A stretch of 64,000 nucleotides of DNA from Diphasiastrum complanatum (Eukaryota > Streptophyta > Lycopodiopsida > Lycopodiales > Lycopodiaceae): positions 12,830,144 to 12,894,143 of the forward strand of contig CM055114.1 in NCBI GenBank assembly GCA_029204225.1. The letters run 5' to 3'. Made by a program: the position numbers and the translations under genes. Positions 32,194-44,319 of the stretch are shown here, one piece after another. Each line of letters opens with the position of its first letter. Position 1 is the stretch's first letter. A model generated the notes under the pieces. It was not told the origin of the DNA and searched no databases. It was given only the letters and a program-made list of their open reading frames with translations.

Positions 32194-33191
32194 TCTCGTT
32201 GTAGTATATTTTTGTCCTGCCTGTCAGAGGACAACTCAGGGTCGTCTCTCTTGAACGCACTTACATTCATACATAGATGCAAGCCAAGAACGTTCATTCA
32301 CAGATCAGCATACAGCCCAAATGAACATTCTGTAGATTCTACAGCTACCTACTCTGAAAACCAACTGAATCAGATCCTACACTCCTTTACTTGCATAATT
32401 TGACAAAACAACAAACAAGAAGTAATCTATAGCATTTTAGAAGTCCAAGAATCAAGAAACCAACCAGCCTTTTGATTCTTGGACATCCCAAGAACATCAA
32501 GAACTAGATTGTAAAGAGATATGCAAGAACTACACCACAAATCCAGCCTATTTAGTTTACTTGAATGCTGGCTCCTAGATTAATCCACAAGAAAACATGA
32601 AATCTAATCCACAACTAGGAAAGCAAGAAAACTAATCCACTCTAAACCCACAACCACACACAATATGAATGGAAGGGCATGATCATAGGGGCATCACTCA
32701 AGAAAACCATCATGATCAAGGAGCTTAGTGTAGCATCAAACTCATGGGAAATCTTCTTATTAAGCATGGAGTAGATACAATGCAAAAAGCTCCTCTACAC
32801 AAAGAGGGAGTCTCTTAAATAAGCAAGAGAGCTTCTTAGGTGGCATCCTAGTGGAATTTCCACATTTCACAAATTACAAGTGAAATAATGCTCTCCACTA
32901 GAGGTCACCATCAAAAGGTGGCTCACTCTACTTTCTTTAAGAGGGGTCTACTTGCATTTATTACATTTGCCTAGAAATACTAGTTCCTACATGGTCATTC
33001 CATCTTTCGGGATTCACCATGAGGCTTACACAGTTCTTGCTTGTCATAACTACTAGTATTTCTCGGCTCTCATACTTGGCTCTCGGTCTTCGTTCGTCTC
33101 GTCTTCTCAGAGACCTCCTCGGTGTAAGGTGAGAGGTGCTCTTGAGTTGCTCTGTCTGAGTATCTTGGGGATTCGTCAGAATCAGCCAACA
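32194..33191 (-). repeat. 3' LTR of the gag-only element
   Basis: 998 bp, nearly identical to 39047-40044 by eye, with scattered substitutions. On the minus strand it starts TGTTGGCTGATTC and ends CTACAACGAGA. Confidence 0.8.
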
Positions 33192-35477
33192 TCATCCCAC
33201 CCCTAATGTGTTGCAGGACCCACTGCAACTCATATTAGACGATGTCGCTCCGCTTCCGCATTGGCGTCTTCGATTGGCACTTGGAAAAGCATAGATCCTC
33301 GTTCGCTTGCATAAAACCAAGTGTTTGTTGTTGTCAGTCTTTATCAAAAAATGTTTTTCACAAATTGCCGCAATTGGATTAGAATGTCTTATTGCTATAG
33401 GTGGTTGACATTCTCAAAGTGGAGAGCTCTCAGCAACTTCACAACTTGCATGCTCGAGTGCTTTCCATGTGTCTCTTGGTTTTGTCACTTGTATCTGCCA
33501 TTGACGGTTTCATCTTTGGTTTCTTGGCAGATTCTATCTTCTGGGAGGTCTGTATCCTCCATTCGCTTCTGGATGTTTCCGTGGTTCTTCTCTCAGTTGA
33601 AGTTTCAGTCTCAAGGAAAACCTTCAATCTACAGGTTGCACAAACTTTGATTATCAGTCTCAAGGGGATGGACTCATCAAAAATTGGTGGTAGGAACAGA
33701 TTTGGATAGACGGTTTGATAATGGTAAGAATACATGATGAAGGCTTGGTGAAAGGATGAAGGAACTGATAGTTCTACAGTTGCAGCCTTGGACCCTTGCA
33801 ATGTCAAGCTTTGACCACCACTTGCTGGGTGAGGGGCTCGCTCTATTTTGCAGGTTCACCATTGTCTTCATCTTTCTTTTTTCTGCAGCTCTTTCTTTTG
33901 ATCCGTTACTTTTGGATCTCTTTGGGTTTCATAGGAGGGGATTCAACTATCATTGCTCCAAAGAGTTTCTTTTGATCAAGATTGATCTGACTCATCTGTT
34001 GCTTAAGTTTTGTCCTTTCCTCCTCAGCTTCTTGGATCTTCCTCTTTAGTTCTTCTAGCTGATTTGCCTGCTTCTTAGGTCTTCGTTTGGCTGATCAACC
34101 ATTGTAGGTGGCATTGGTCTCCACAAGACATTTGCAATGATCTTTCAACTGCTTCGGTAGGACAATAAAAAACTAGGGGTTTCTCAGAAGAACAGTAAAC
34201 TGATGATAAACAAACAGATGGAAGGAAGGGTGGTAGTGACAACGGTAGATGATGTGGGCGATAGGCATGAGAATGGATGCAGATGTATGACGAGAGGTTG
34301 GTTGAAGAAGGAGACTGATTTCCCAATGCTTGTGTTTCCCTTTTTGAAGGATCTTCGTCGTGACTGGGGTACTTCTTCTGATTGAGTCTCTTTGGATTAC
34401 CCAACTGCTGTCTTTAGCCTTGTCTTTTCATATTTGACTTGTGACCTTGGCTGTCGATCTTGCTAATGTTGTTGTTGGCAGCGTAACTGCTCCAGTGGAT
34501 CCAAGCAGATCCACTCTCTCCCCCCCAAAAAAATCTGTCGGTGGGGATGTGGTTACTGGTAACTGTTCATGCTCAAGATTGGATCAGCGTGTGGAACACA
34601 TAGTTGAAAACACGTTGAACATGTGACTGGACTAAAGATTGAACAAATTTTAACTAAATTTGTTTCGATCTTGCTGTAGTTGACTCGAAGATGAATATGG
34701 TAATGAGACGCAGGAATCAACTCTGACTTGACATGGATTTCTCGTAATTCTCAAAAATCCTAAACTACTGTACAAGGGAATCTGAAGATGGATAGATGAA
34801 TGAAAATGTGTTCTTGAGATGCTCTACGGAAGACTCTCATGCAGTAGGTATTTCTCATGCAAAAATCAATCACACTAGGAATGAAGAGCAACAAGGAAAT
34901 AAACAAACTGTACAGAGAGTGAGAACTGTACTTGTCTAACAAAACTTGCATTCATCAACATTGATAATGTACCTTGACAATTGCAATATTCCTTTTGTTT
35001 TGTAGAGTAATGTGACTTACTCTGACATGCCCTTGTCAAAACAAGGCAGGGTTGGTTACACTAAAATCTACCATCATTGATAGCAGATGTTGTAAGATAT
35101 AGCTTGAGATGCAGGTATGGTTGAGGTACTATTGTCCTAAGGACCTCTTTAAACAAGAGATTCAGAACCGAATCTCTATCTGGATTTCCAAATCCTAGAT
35201 TTATTGTGTATTTGCACCTTGGAAATCTTATCAGCATGTGGAAAGACAAATAGATTTGAGGTTGTAGAAGTGGAGAAAAACTGCCAATTCCCTGTGGAGG
35301 TTGCTCTTGGTTGGACATTGTAGCAAATGACTAAATATCGGTTTCACTTTCTTTTGACAATGACTCATTTCATATTGTCTTTTTGCATTATGGAGTTGGT
35401 GTATTGTGTGGTAATATAGAAGTTTGCAAGAAACTTCTCGATTGAGCAGCAGGTTTAACTGTTGGTTGCCATGGTGC
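33192..35477 (-). other. Region between gag and 3' LTR, no pol
   Basis: A short open stretch at 34094-33906 (minus) reads as a Lys/Glu-rich coiled coil (RRPKKQANQLEELKRKIQE ... EEERTKLKQQM) without a clear start. It may be a Gag-derived C-terminal piece. The rest shows no retroviral-type enzyme motif on either strand. Confidence 0.4.
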
Positions 35478-36693
35478 TCATGTTATTGTCGTGAGGATCC
35501 TATCGGGAGTCATAACTAACGTGACGGGCAGGTAGGATCTTAGTTGGTTGCTTTGGACAGTCTTTGAAACTGTGTTTCTGATACAGTCGGGACACTCAGC
35601 ATGGTACTGGGTCTTAACTGGACAATCAACCATGAAGTGGCCGGTTTCACCACAGATGAAACATCTGGTGTGCAATGGCCCTTGTATAACTGCATAGCCA
35701 TCTTGTATGGCTAGTGGTTCTGGACTTTCTGGTGGGTATTCATGATAAGTCAAGGAATGTCCAGATGGTGACGGTTGTTATTCATATTGTTGGACTGTAT
35801 GTGCTTGGATAGGCCGATATGAAGGACAAGCATCAACAAGATGCGTAGCCCGGCAGTGTGGGCACCATATTGGTTTTCGTCTCGGCTATCCTCGATCACC
35901 TTCGACTCATGGAGAGGAGCACGTGGTGCTCGTCTTTCCCTGGATTCGTCAACATCTGATCCTTCACCTTCTTCCTTGATGGCATCAAACATAGCTAACT
36001 TTAGGCTCATATATTCATCATTGGATTTAAGCTCGCGTCTAATCCATCTTGGAAGGCCGACTAAAAACCAGATGATGAGCATCTGTTCAGAGGGCTGTTC
36101 ATGTACTTGACTTTTGAGGCATTTGAAACGCTCGATATAGTCTCGTACACGTTCATCCTTTGCCATTTTGATGTTACTCAATTTGACAAAAGGACTCTCT
36201 ATCAAGCGAAAGGGCTTAAAACGCTTGATAAAGGACTCTTTCAAAATTGACCAGTCTGTCTTATCTTCACGATCCAGGTTGAAAAACCAATCACGTGCTT
36301 TAGCGATCATGGTCATCGAAAACAGTTGGACCATAGCATCGGGAGATGTTTCGCCATACACATCACATGCACTCTCAAAGATTTGCAAAAATCTTTGAGG
36401 GTCCGAACTACCGTCAAACTTTGGTAGATCTAGCTTGGGTGTACGTCTCTCAAGATGAGCTCCGTGGGTAGCAGAAACTCCATTAGGGTTGGTTCTGACC
36501 AGTGAGGGCTCAGCACCAGAAAAATGGGCTCGTGCTCGTGAAGACTCGGCTCTATCAGGTTCTTGTCTGTTGATTGGTCTTGTAGTTCGGCCCTCATTCG
36601 GTAGAACCTATGACGTCTGATTTGTTCAGCTACATGGGACCTGACCTCATATGGATAATCGTCTGGGATTTCAGGGTCGTTTTGGTGGTCCAT
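35478..36693 (-). pseudogene. Retrotransposon gag (frameshifted)
   Basis: Starts MDHQNDPEIPDDYPYEVRSH. A frame change falls at about 36430-36470, then KLDLPKFDGSSDPQRFLQIF. The retrotransposon-gag core follows: MIAKARDWFFNLDREDKTDW, FIKRFKP, DYIERFKCLKSQ, FLVGLPRWIRREL. A further frame change precedes the zinc knuckle CFICGETGHFMVDC (about 35650-35610). Gag binds RNA and forms the particle. Nothing after the knuckle resembles protease. Confidence 0.7.
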
Positions 36694-36779
36694 TGGATAC
36701 TGGTGTGTTTTTTCTGTGTTGGGTTTTTTTTGTGTTTTTTTATTGTTTTTGGATTTTTGCGGTCCCTACGGTTTGTGGT

Positions 36780-38650
36780 TTGCGGTGGGGTGCAGGTGAT
36801 TGCAATCTGATGCTGTTGACGGATGGTTGCGGTTAGTTGCGTTTGGTTACGTTCAGCTGCGGTTGATTGCGGTTGTGGTGGCTACGGTAGATAGCGGTTG
36901 ATTACGGAGGGATGTGGTTGATTACCATGGAAACGGGTGAGTGTGGTTTCAGCGAATGTTAGCGGGCAGTGGCGATGCTATGCGGAGGCAGTCAGTGTGT
37001 AGTTGTAATGGGGCGAGGGCGGACTATTGCGGTTGGGACGGGTGAAAACGGTGGTTCGCGATGGTAATGTGGATGCGGTTAGAGGGTTGCCTGTGTGTGG
37101 ATGGAATGGGATAGTTTGCGGGTGAAGGGTCCTTGTGCAGGCGTATGGTGGTGTTTGCGGGAAAATGCGGTGGCTACGATGGAAGATGGTCGCTACGTTC
37201 AACAGGTGGTGTGGGTTGGATACGGTGTATTTGTGGTCGCTACGAAGCAAGAGTCAACCTTATGGCTATGACGTGGTCGTTATGGCCTAATGCAGATGCA
37301 GGCCCGTGTAGTTGCTTTCGTTTACAGCGGTGCAGCCTGTGGCTTGTGTGGGTTGACAGATAGATCGTCGATTCAAGCCGATGTATGTGGTACTCGTCAG
37401 TGATGATCGTGGTTGAAAGTCTCTGTGGGCTTGCGTGGATTTGGTCCGGCTGAGATGGTGAGGGACCCCTTCGGTCGAGATCTGACGATCAGCTCCGGTT
37501 GAGATTTGAACGAAGGGCTCCGGCTCTGGTCGAGATTTTGAGGTCTGAGACAAGGCCGTCGGTTGAGATTTGATACTGACCATCGATTGAGATCTGAGTG
37601 AATGGGCGTCGGTTGAGATTTGAATGAGGGCTGTCGGTTGAGATTTGACTTGGCCATCGGTTGAGATTTGACAGTGGCCATCGGTTGAGATTTAACAGTG
37701 GCCGTCGGTTGAGATTTGACTGAGGGCCGTTGTTTGAGATTTAATTGAGGGCCGTCGGTCGAGATTTCACAGGGCACCGTCGGTTGAGATTTGAGAGATG
37801 GCTCTGGCTCCGGTGGAGATGGAAGTGTGAGAGGACGGGAGGTGTGTGAAGGGCTGTCGTGGAGGAATACGTGATGACGGCTTAATGGAATGCGGTCGGA
37901 ACGGCCTAAAGCGGGCACGACTGTTGAACGCAGGTTTGGCGATGGAGTGCGGTGGTAATGGGTGTTCTGTTTGCAAGTGTATGCGATGGAATGTGGCGGA
38001 TGTGGACAGTGGTTCGATGGCGATGATATGTCGTGGGAGGGCAGTTGTGACGATGGAGTGCGGAAGGTGTGTTTAAAGTGATGGCTTGCGGTCAGATGCG
38101 GAGGTGAGGAAAGTGGGTGAATGTGGTGGCATACGGTTACAACGACGGAGTGCGGGTGGATGGGAAGCTGGTCCGTTTGCGATTATATGTCGTGGAATGC
38201 GGGGTGATCGTGGAAGGGGGGATTGCGGTGGAGTGTTGTTTGCGATGGTATGTGGTTGTAGCGATGGAATGCAGCCAGGACGATGGAATCCGGGTGTTGT
38301 CAGTTGCGGTTGTGAGGAACTCGTTCTCTCCAGAACGGATAGAATCTCATCGGTTGAGATTGGAAACGTTGTGCTCCGGTTGAAATCTGAGGCAATGCGT
38401 CGGTTGAAATCTATCAGATTGGCTTCAATTGAGATCTGATGCAGTGCGTCAGTTGAGATGTGAGGTAGTGCGTCGGTTGAGATCTGAACGATTGGCTTCG
38501 GTTGAGAACTGATGCAGTGCTTCGGTTGAGATGTGAGGTAGTGCGTCGGTTGAGATCTGAACGATTGGCTTCGGTTGAGATCTGATGCAGTGCTTCGGTT
38601 GAGATTTAGGCTGGGCTCCGGTTGAGATTTGAAGCGTGAGAAAACTGGAG
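36780..38650. repeat. Repeat-rich leader of the gag-only element
   Basis: Two repeat types. At 36.8-38.3 kb, scattered words such as TGCGGTTG and GATGGAATGCGG; at about 37470-38640, two dozen or so copies of CGGTTGAGATTTGA/GGTTGAGATCTGA at irregular spacing. In element sense this is the 5' leader between LTR and gag. The repeats produce Lys-Ser-Gln-Pro-type ORFs on the minus strand that are not convincing genes. Confidence 0.65.
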
Positions 38651-39046
38651 GAGCGGGAGCTTGGATAGAAGGAAATCCAGGTCTGTTAGTGTGTTTGCTT
38701 ACAAGTGATTGGCGAGTCTAACAGCTCGTGGGTTTGGGTAATGATGTAGCCAACGATGTGGCTCTGTTCAGGTTGTAGAAACTCAGATGTGTTTAACGAC
38801 TTGGAGTTTGTTTGCAGGGATCTGAGCGTGGACAAGGTTGCGGTTCTTCTGTATGTAGAATGTTGTGGAGTTCAAGTAGCAACAGTGCCAAATGTTGCCA
38901 GATCCCCTACTCCAGAGGATCTGTCGGTTTTTTATTAAGGCGTTTCTTTACTTACTCAGAACCGTTTCTGCCTGTTACCAGGCTTCATGGCATACGTTAT
39001 ATGTGTTCTTGATATTACAATGCCAAACCAGGCATAAGGGATAAAT

Positions 39047-40044
39047 TCTCGTTGTAGTATATTTTTGTCCTGCCTGTCAGAGGACAACTCAGGGTCGTCT
39101 CTCTTGAACGCACTTACATTCATACATAGATGCAAGCCAAGAACGTTCATTCACAGATCAGCATACAGCCCAAATGAACATTCTGTAGATTCTACAGCTA
39201 CATACTCTGAAAACCAACTGAATCAGATCCTACACTACTTTACTTTCATAAATTGACAAAACAAAAAACAAGAACTAATCTATAGCATTTTAGAAGTCCA
39301 AGAATCAAGAAACCAACCAGCCTTTTGATTCTTGGACATCCCAAGAACATCAAGAACTAGATTGTAAAGAGATATCCAAGAACTACACCACAAATCCAGC
39401 CTAATTAGTTTACTTGAATGCTGGCTCCTAGATTAATCCACAAGAAAACATGAAATCTAATCCACAACTAGGAAAGCAAGAAAACTAATCCACTCTAAAC
39501 CCACAACCACACACAATATGAATGGAAGGGCATGATCATAGGGGCATCACTCAAGAAAACCATCATGATCAAGGAGCTTAGTGTAGCATCAAACTCATGG
39601 GAAATCTTCTTATTAAGCATGGAGTAGATACAATGCAAAAAGCTCCTCTACACAAAGAGGGAGTCTCTTAAATAAGCAAGAGAGCTTCTTAGGTGGCATC
39701 CTAGTGGAATTTCCACATTTCACAAATTACAAGTGAAATAATGCTCTCCACTAGAGGTCACCATCAAAAGGTGGCTCACTCTACTTTCTTTAAGAGGGGT
39801 CTACTTGCATTTATTACATTTGCCTAGAAATACTAGTTCCTACATGGTCATTCCATCTTTTGGGATTCACCATGAGGCTTACACAGTTCTTGCTTGTCAT
39901 AACTACTAGTATTTCTCGGCTCTCATACTCGACTCTCGGTCTTCGTTCGTCTCGTCTTCTCAGAGACCCCCTCGGTCTAAGGTGAGAGGTGCTCTTGAGT
40001 TGCTCTGTCCGAGTATCTTAGGGATTCGTCAGAATCAGCCAACA
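39047..40044 (-). repeat. 5' LTR of the gag-only element
   Basis: Same length and sequence as 32194-33191. No standard tRNA primer-binding site (for example TGGTATCAGAGC) follows it on the minus strand, so the primer is unclear. Confidence 0.8.
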
Positions 40045-42299
40045 GCATTTTTATAAGCATGTCTCATGGAAAAAAGAAACCGCAATTTCTTTGTGAGCTT
40101 TGCTTCATGCACTACATAGTGGTAATTTCCAAACTACAGAAGCCTTAAGTTTGGTCTCCCAAGTGTTGGGTGTCTCCATAGTTGGAGACGTACCGTTGAC
40201 ATTCCACTAAGGTAAGAAACAACTAATTAACTAGGTGCAATTTAGTGACTTTATTACAAACAAACAGAAAATGAATTTTTGGTACTTCAGTTTCCGGAAG
40301 GAACAACTTCTTGTGGTTGAGGGAACTTCCTTGGAGACAAGCAAAAAGGCTGAATTCCTTGTGGAATTTTGGTAGGCTTACATTGTTGTTTGAATCCGAA
40401 GTAATATTCGTTTCCCAATTGCTAAGTGGGCAATAGTGGATTTGTGACTAGTGTCCAGGAGTTCACAAAAGTTTGGCCAAGGTACTGGTCAAAGGTGCCT
40501 GAACTTCAGAAAGTTTTAAGTCCAAGCGAATGGGGTGAAAAAAGAATCACTAGAACCGTAAACACTTTTTGAATGGATCTTGTTTTCCGCTTGTTCTTTC
40601 CAATTTCTCAATCTATCGACTTAAAGGATTTTTGAGCTTAACTTAAAGTCCTTTCAAGTGACTGAAAGATTCAGAAAAGTGGGAAAGAGGGCATAAGTTG
40701 GAATTCGTACTATGTTGGAATTTAGTAGTTCCTCGAAACTTGGCATAGTACCGATCAATGGGATTCTAATGTTACCTGAATCGTTTATCGAATTTTGAGA
40801 TTCTGAGTAAAACTCTGACGATCTTGTGTGTTCCACCGAAATCAATTGATTTTTGGAATGATTGATCGGAAAGTGGACGGTCATCTTCGAGGAAGAACTT
40901 GTGGTATGGGACACGGGCAATTCCAAAGAGATGGTTTGAAACTAACTGATCAATGTGACCATAATAAAGCATGTATGACTTGAGAGATGCCAATTGCTAT
41001 GGGTCACAAGAGGGTTCGTTTGTAGGGATTTTTGAGGTATTGGTCATGACCCCTTTATGGATATCTCAAATCACAAAATAGGAACCCAGAGTGCTATCTT
41101 ATATATTTGAAATTTCTTGTTTTTGAATCTAACAACCCGAGTTCATGTGATTCCTTGGAAGGTAAAGTATCTACCTGAGTGCCTTGGATGATAGTGCATG
41201 AAAGGTTAAATAATTTTCCATAGACTAACAATGGTATTCATGGATAACTAATTGGGAATAATTTGTTGATCCATGTGCGAATCCTTTTCTGATCTATTCG
41301 AGTTGGTTTCCCAAGAGGTAATGGTTTCTATAATCAGAGAAGAATACCTGTGGATAAGTTGTTATGTTGGTATGTTGGGTCATTAACTGTCTTGGAGTCA
41401 GTTGATGCAACATTTGCTATCGACTTGTCCAGTTCAGTGGGATCTTCAGTTAGATTTCTCCTAGACTGTATTTGGTGTGATATGACTTTTATCGGAAACT
41501 TGTGGGGTTTCTGATAAAAGGGGGAGAAGTAGTTGATAGAAAGTTGCCTGGGTGAAACATCTATAGTATTGATTCTAGATTGAATCCGTAATGTGTATAG
41601 ATGAAGGACTTGGTTTTGAATCAGAATGGATAGGAAATTTTGGTTACTGTTGGGATCTTCTAAGGATTGTTAAGAAATCCAATTAGAAGATGTATGAAAA
41701 AAATTTTAGAAGCAATTCTTGTATGAATAGGAAATCACTAATTATGAACCAGACGGGTTGGTATTAGGTGATCCTATTACAAGAAAGGGTTGTTTAGATG
41801 GTTGGTTTGATCAACTTGAGTTAGTGAGAAGAGTTGATGCAAAGAAAGAAATTTTTGGCTAATGATATATTGTTTTGGGAATAAATCTCTGATTGAGATT
41901 TTGGTTTCTCATTCTATGAAAAAGCACTCTTCGAGAGATAATCTCTCTCATGATAACTGTGTTACAAGATTCTCAATTAGGCATCTATTATATACAGATG
42001 GAGTGAGATCTGTAGACTTATGCTATGTACTGAATCATAGTGGGATCATGTTTTCCTTGCGCAAGTTCTTAATCCTATGGATCCACTATGTGTTCATTGG
42101 ACTAAGTTTATTTGCATGCATAAACTAGTCAGGAAGCATTAGCATATTGTTGAGAAGTGTCTTATGACAAATTCTCACATGGTATATAGATTTGGTACTG
42201 AGAATTTCTTTTGACCAAAGTTAATGCCTTTCGTAGAATCTTATGTGTTGAACAAATAACAGTGCCAGTGGAGTAATGCGGAATGCGTGAAGGCTGGTG
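40045..42299. other. Unrecognised decayed sequence
   Basis: No convincing frames. It leads, in plus sense, into the gypsy integrase remnant from about 42330, so it may be the eroded 5' part of that element. Confidence 0.35.
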
Positions 42300-43752
42300 G
42301 GTTGTTGCATCCATTAGATAATCCTACCAAGTGGCGGGATAGTATCTTGATGAATTTTGTAGTCGGTTTACCGTGTATGAATAAACAAGAATGGTGCAGT
42401 TTGGGTCATAGTTGACCGCTAAACCAAATTGATTAGGTTTATTCCGGTAAAGACTATAGTGAAAGCGTCTGAGTTGTTGGGCGAGTCTACAAGATATCAT
42501 TATTTGTTGATATTGTAGAGAAGTTGTATTGATTGTAAGTCATAGCCATTATGAGTTATTTTGTGACTCATGTAGTGGATGATTTACATAGGATACATAG
42601 GAACTTTTGGTTTGAAAATAAACTTATCCTGTAAAACTCAGTTGGAGTTGGGTAATTGGAAAACCAAAAGCCAGGGGCTTCACGTAATGAAGTTTGGTAA
42701 ATCTTAGGTTATTCTAGATCAGAACTTAAGTACATGTGTTCTAATTGGAACTTTGGCTTTGGAATGACATACTGTGCCATGTCCAGAGTGAAGAATTAGG
42801 AGACTATAGTTCTTTATTGGCATCGTAAGGTGAGTAGAGTCGCATAAATGTGGAACTTTCCTAGTGAAAAGTATTTTTGTGGAGCAACTCATATGTCTTT
42901 TAAGGACAGTAGCATTCACAGACTCTTACTTTCAAGTATGGAATAAGAATCTGGTGAATTGTGATCGACGAATCATAGTTCAGGTTCCAGTCTATATTTG
43001 ACTTTCAAGAGAGGGTAACGTGAGTGGTGAAAAGATTGGATGCTTCGTGCATAGGTCTCCTGATGGCAATCTCATTGGATGAGGTACCTTGCATTGATTG
43101 AGTTTGCTTGTAACAATAGTAAGCATTACTGGGTATAGTCTGTTTATGCTTATGTATAGATTTCAACCTGGATCTCCGGTAACGGTTGAAACTAAGTCGA
43201 TTAAAGTTCAAAAAGTGGCGGACTTCTTGCGAGAAATGCAGGAAATGCTACAGTCAGCACGTGAAAATGTTTACCTGGGCTTGGGTAAGACATTTTGCTA
43301 ATCTGAAAAGGTCGCCTCGGGAGTTTCAAGTTGGGGATTGGGTGTATCTTAGAATTCTGAAGGATTCTAAGGTAATGTGCACTGGGAAGCATTACAGACT
43401 GTCTGCTAGGTACAGTGGACCATATAAAATCTTGAAAAAGATTGGATCTTTAGTTTACCAGTTAGAGTTACCAAAGGGAATCAAGACTCATCCCATGTTC
43501 CATGTTATTCGTCTGAAGATGAGTTTACATGTGAGGGATTACCTTGGTTCTGGTAAAAGTCTAGATTCATTTGAAGTCTTATCTGAAAGGATTCCTTTAG
43601 AGCCTGAAAAGATTCTTGATAATAGATCCAAGCGATTGCGTAATCGGGAGGTTATTGAGCATCTGGTTCGTTGGAAAGGATATTCTGAGGATGAGGATTC
43701 ATGGGAACTAGAAGGTAATCTAAAGAAGAGTTTCCCGGAATTTAAGTTCTGA
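42300..43752 (+). pseudogene. Chromovirus integrase remnant with chromodomain
   Basis: At about 42340-42400 there is WRDSILMNFVVGLP, matching the gypsy integrase core (W..I.MDFVVGLP). At about 43085-43130 there is YLALIEFACNNS. The intact 3' end (about 43310-43750) holds the GPY/F region (REFQVGDWVYLRI, YSGPYKILKKIGSLVYQLEL, HPMFHVIRLK). A chromodomain follows (EVIEHLVRWKGYSEDEDSWE). Chromodomains steer integration to marked chromatin. The upstream part is full of stops. Confidence 0.75.
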
Positions 43753-43780
43753 GGACAGAACTAAAATAAGGGGGGAAGTA

Positions 43781-44198
43781 TGTTATGGCCCTAATGGGGG
43801 TTTGGACCAATAGGAGCTATCTTGGCGTAGGGGCCAGGGCCTACTCCGGATAATAGTTGAGTAGGACCATGGGGTCACACCCCCTGCGGTATAGGCATGT
43901 GTGTTGCATCCTAGTATGGGATAGGGTGTACATGCATTGTGCTTATGCATGGGTCTTGACTATTATGGGTTAGGGGTACCTACACATGCAGGATCATCGC
44001 AGAGTCTATGGCCGTTATGTCGTCATTCTGTGAAGCGCTCTTCCTGTGGCTTGCCTATCTCCTGCTAGATTGCTCGGGGGCTAGACCAGTATTGGGTCTA
44101 GGTTTGGTTGGGACGGTTTTGTCTACTGCAATCCTCCCTTGGTGTTCTAGGAAGCTCTATCTCGGTTGGGAGTCCTGGGGAACGTTTTAACCATAGCA
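43781..44198 (+). repeat. 3' LTR of the chromovirus remnant
   Basis: It follows the integrase stop by about 30 bp, after the purine-rich tract AAATAAGGGGGGAAG. It starts TGTTATGG and ends CCATAGCA, near-perfect inverted termini with TG...CA. The 5' LTR was not found. Confidence 0.6.
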
Positions 44199-44319
44199 CT
44201 TGTCAACTTTACCACCAAAAAGGACTTGCTAGCCAGTACAAGATGGGGGTCACAACCCTATAAGCTCTAGACGAAGAGAATTTGACTTAAATTTGAAGAG
44301 CTAGATGCACAATATTTTC

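Larger units (their letters stand above)
32194..40044 (-). mobile_element. Gag-only LTR retrotransposon (TR-GAG-like)
   Basis: Two 998-bp direct repeats, at 32194-33191 and 39047-40044, in minus orientation (LTR begins TGTTGGCTGATTC). A purine-rich tract, AGGGGTGGGATGA on the minus strand, sits immediately upstream of the 3' LTR at 33192-33206. Gag is at about 36693-35478. The 2.3 kb where pol would lie shows no protease, RT, RNase H or integrase motifs. Clear target duplications were not found. It probably depends on proteins from a related gypsy element. Confidence 0.65.

Noticed and set aside
37397-37918. Lys-Ser-Gln-Pro repeat protein
   Set aside because: It is a translation of the GGTTGAGAT leader repeats; frame changes across units and no start context.
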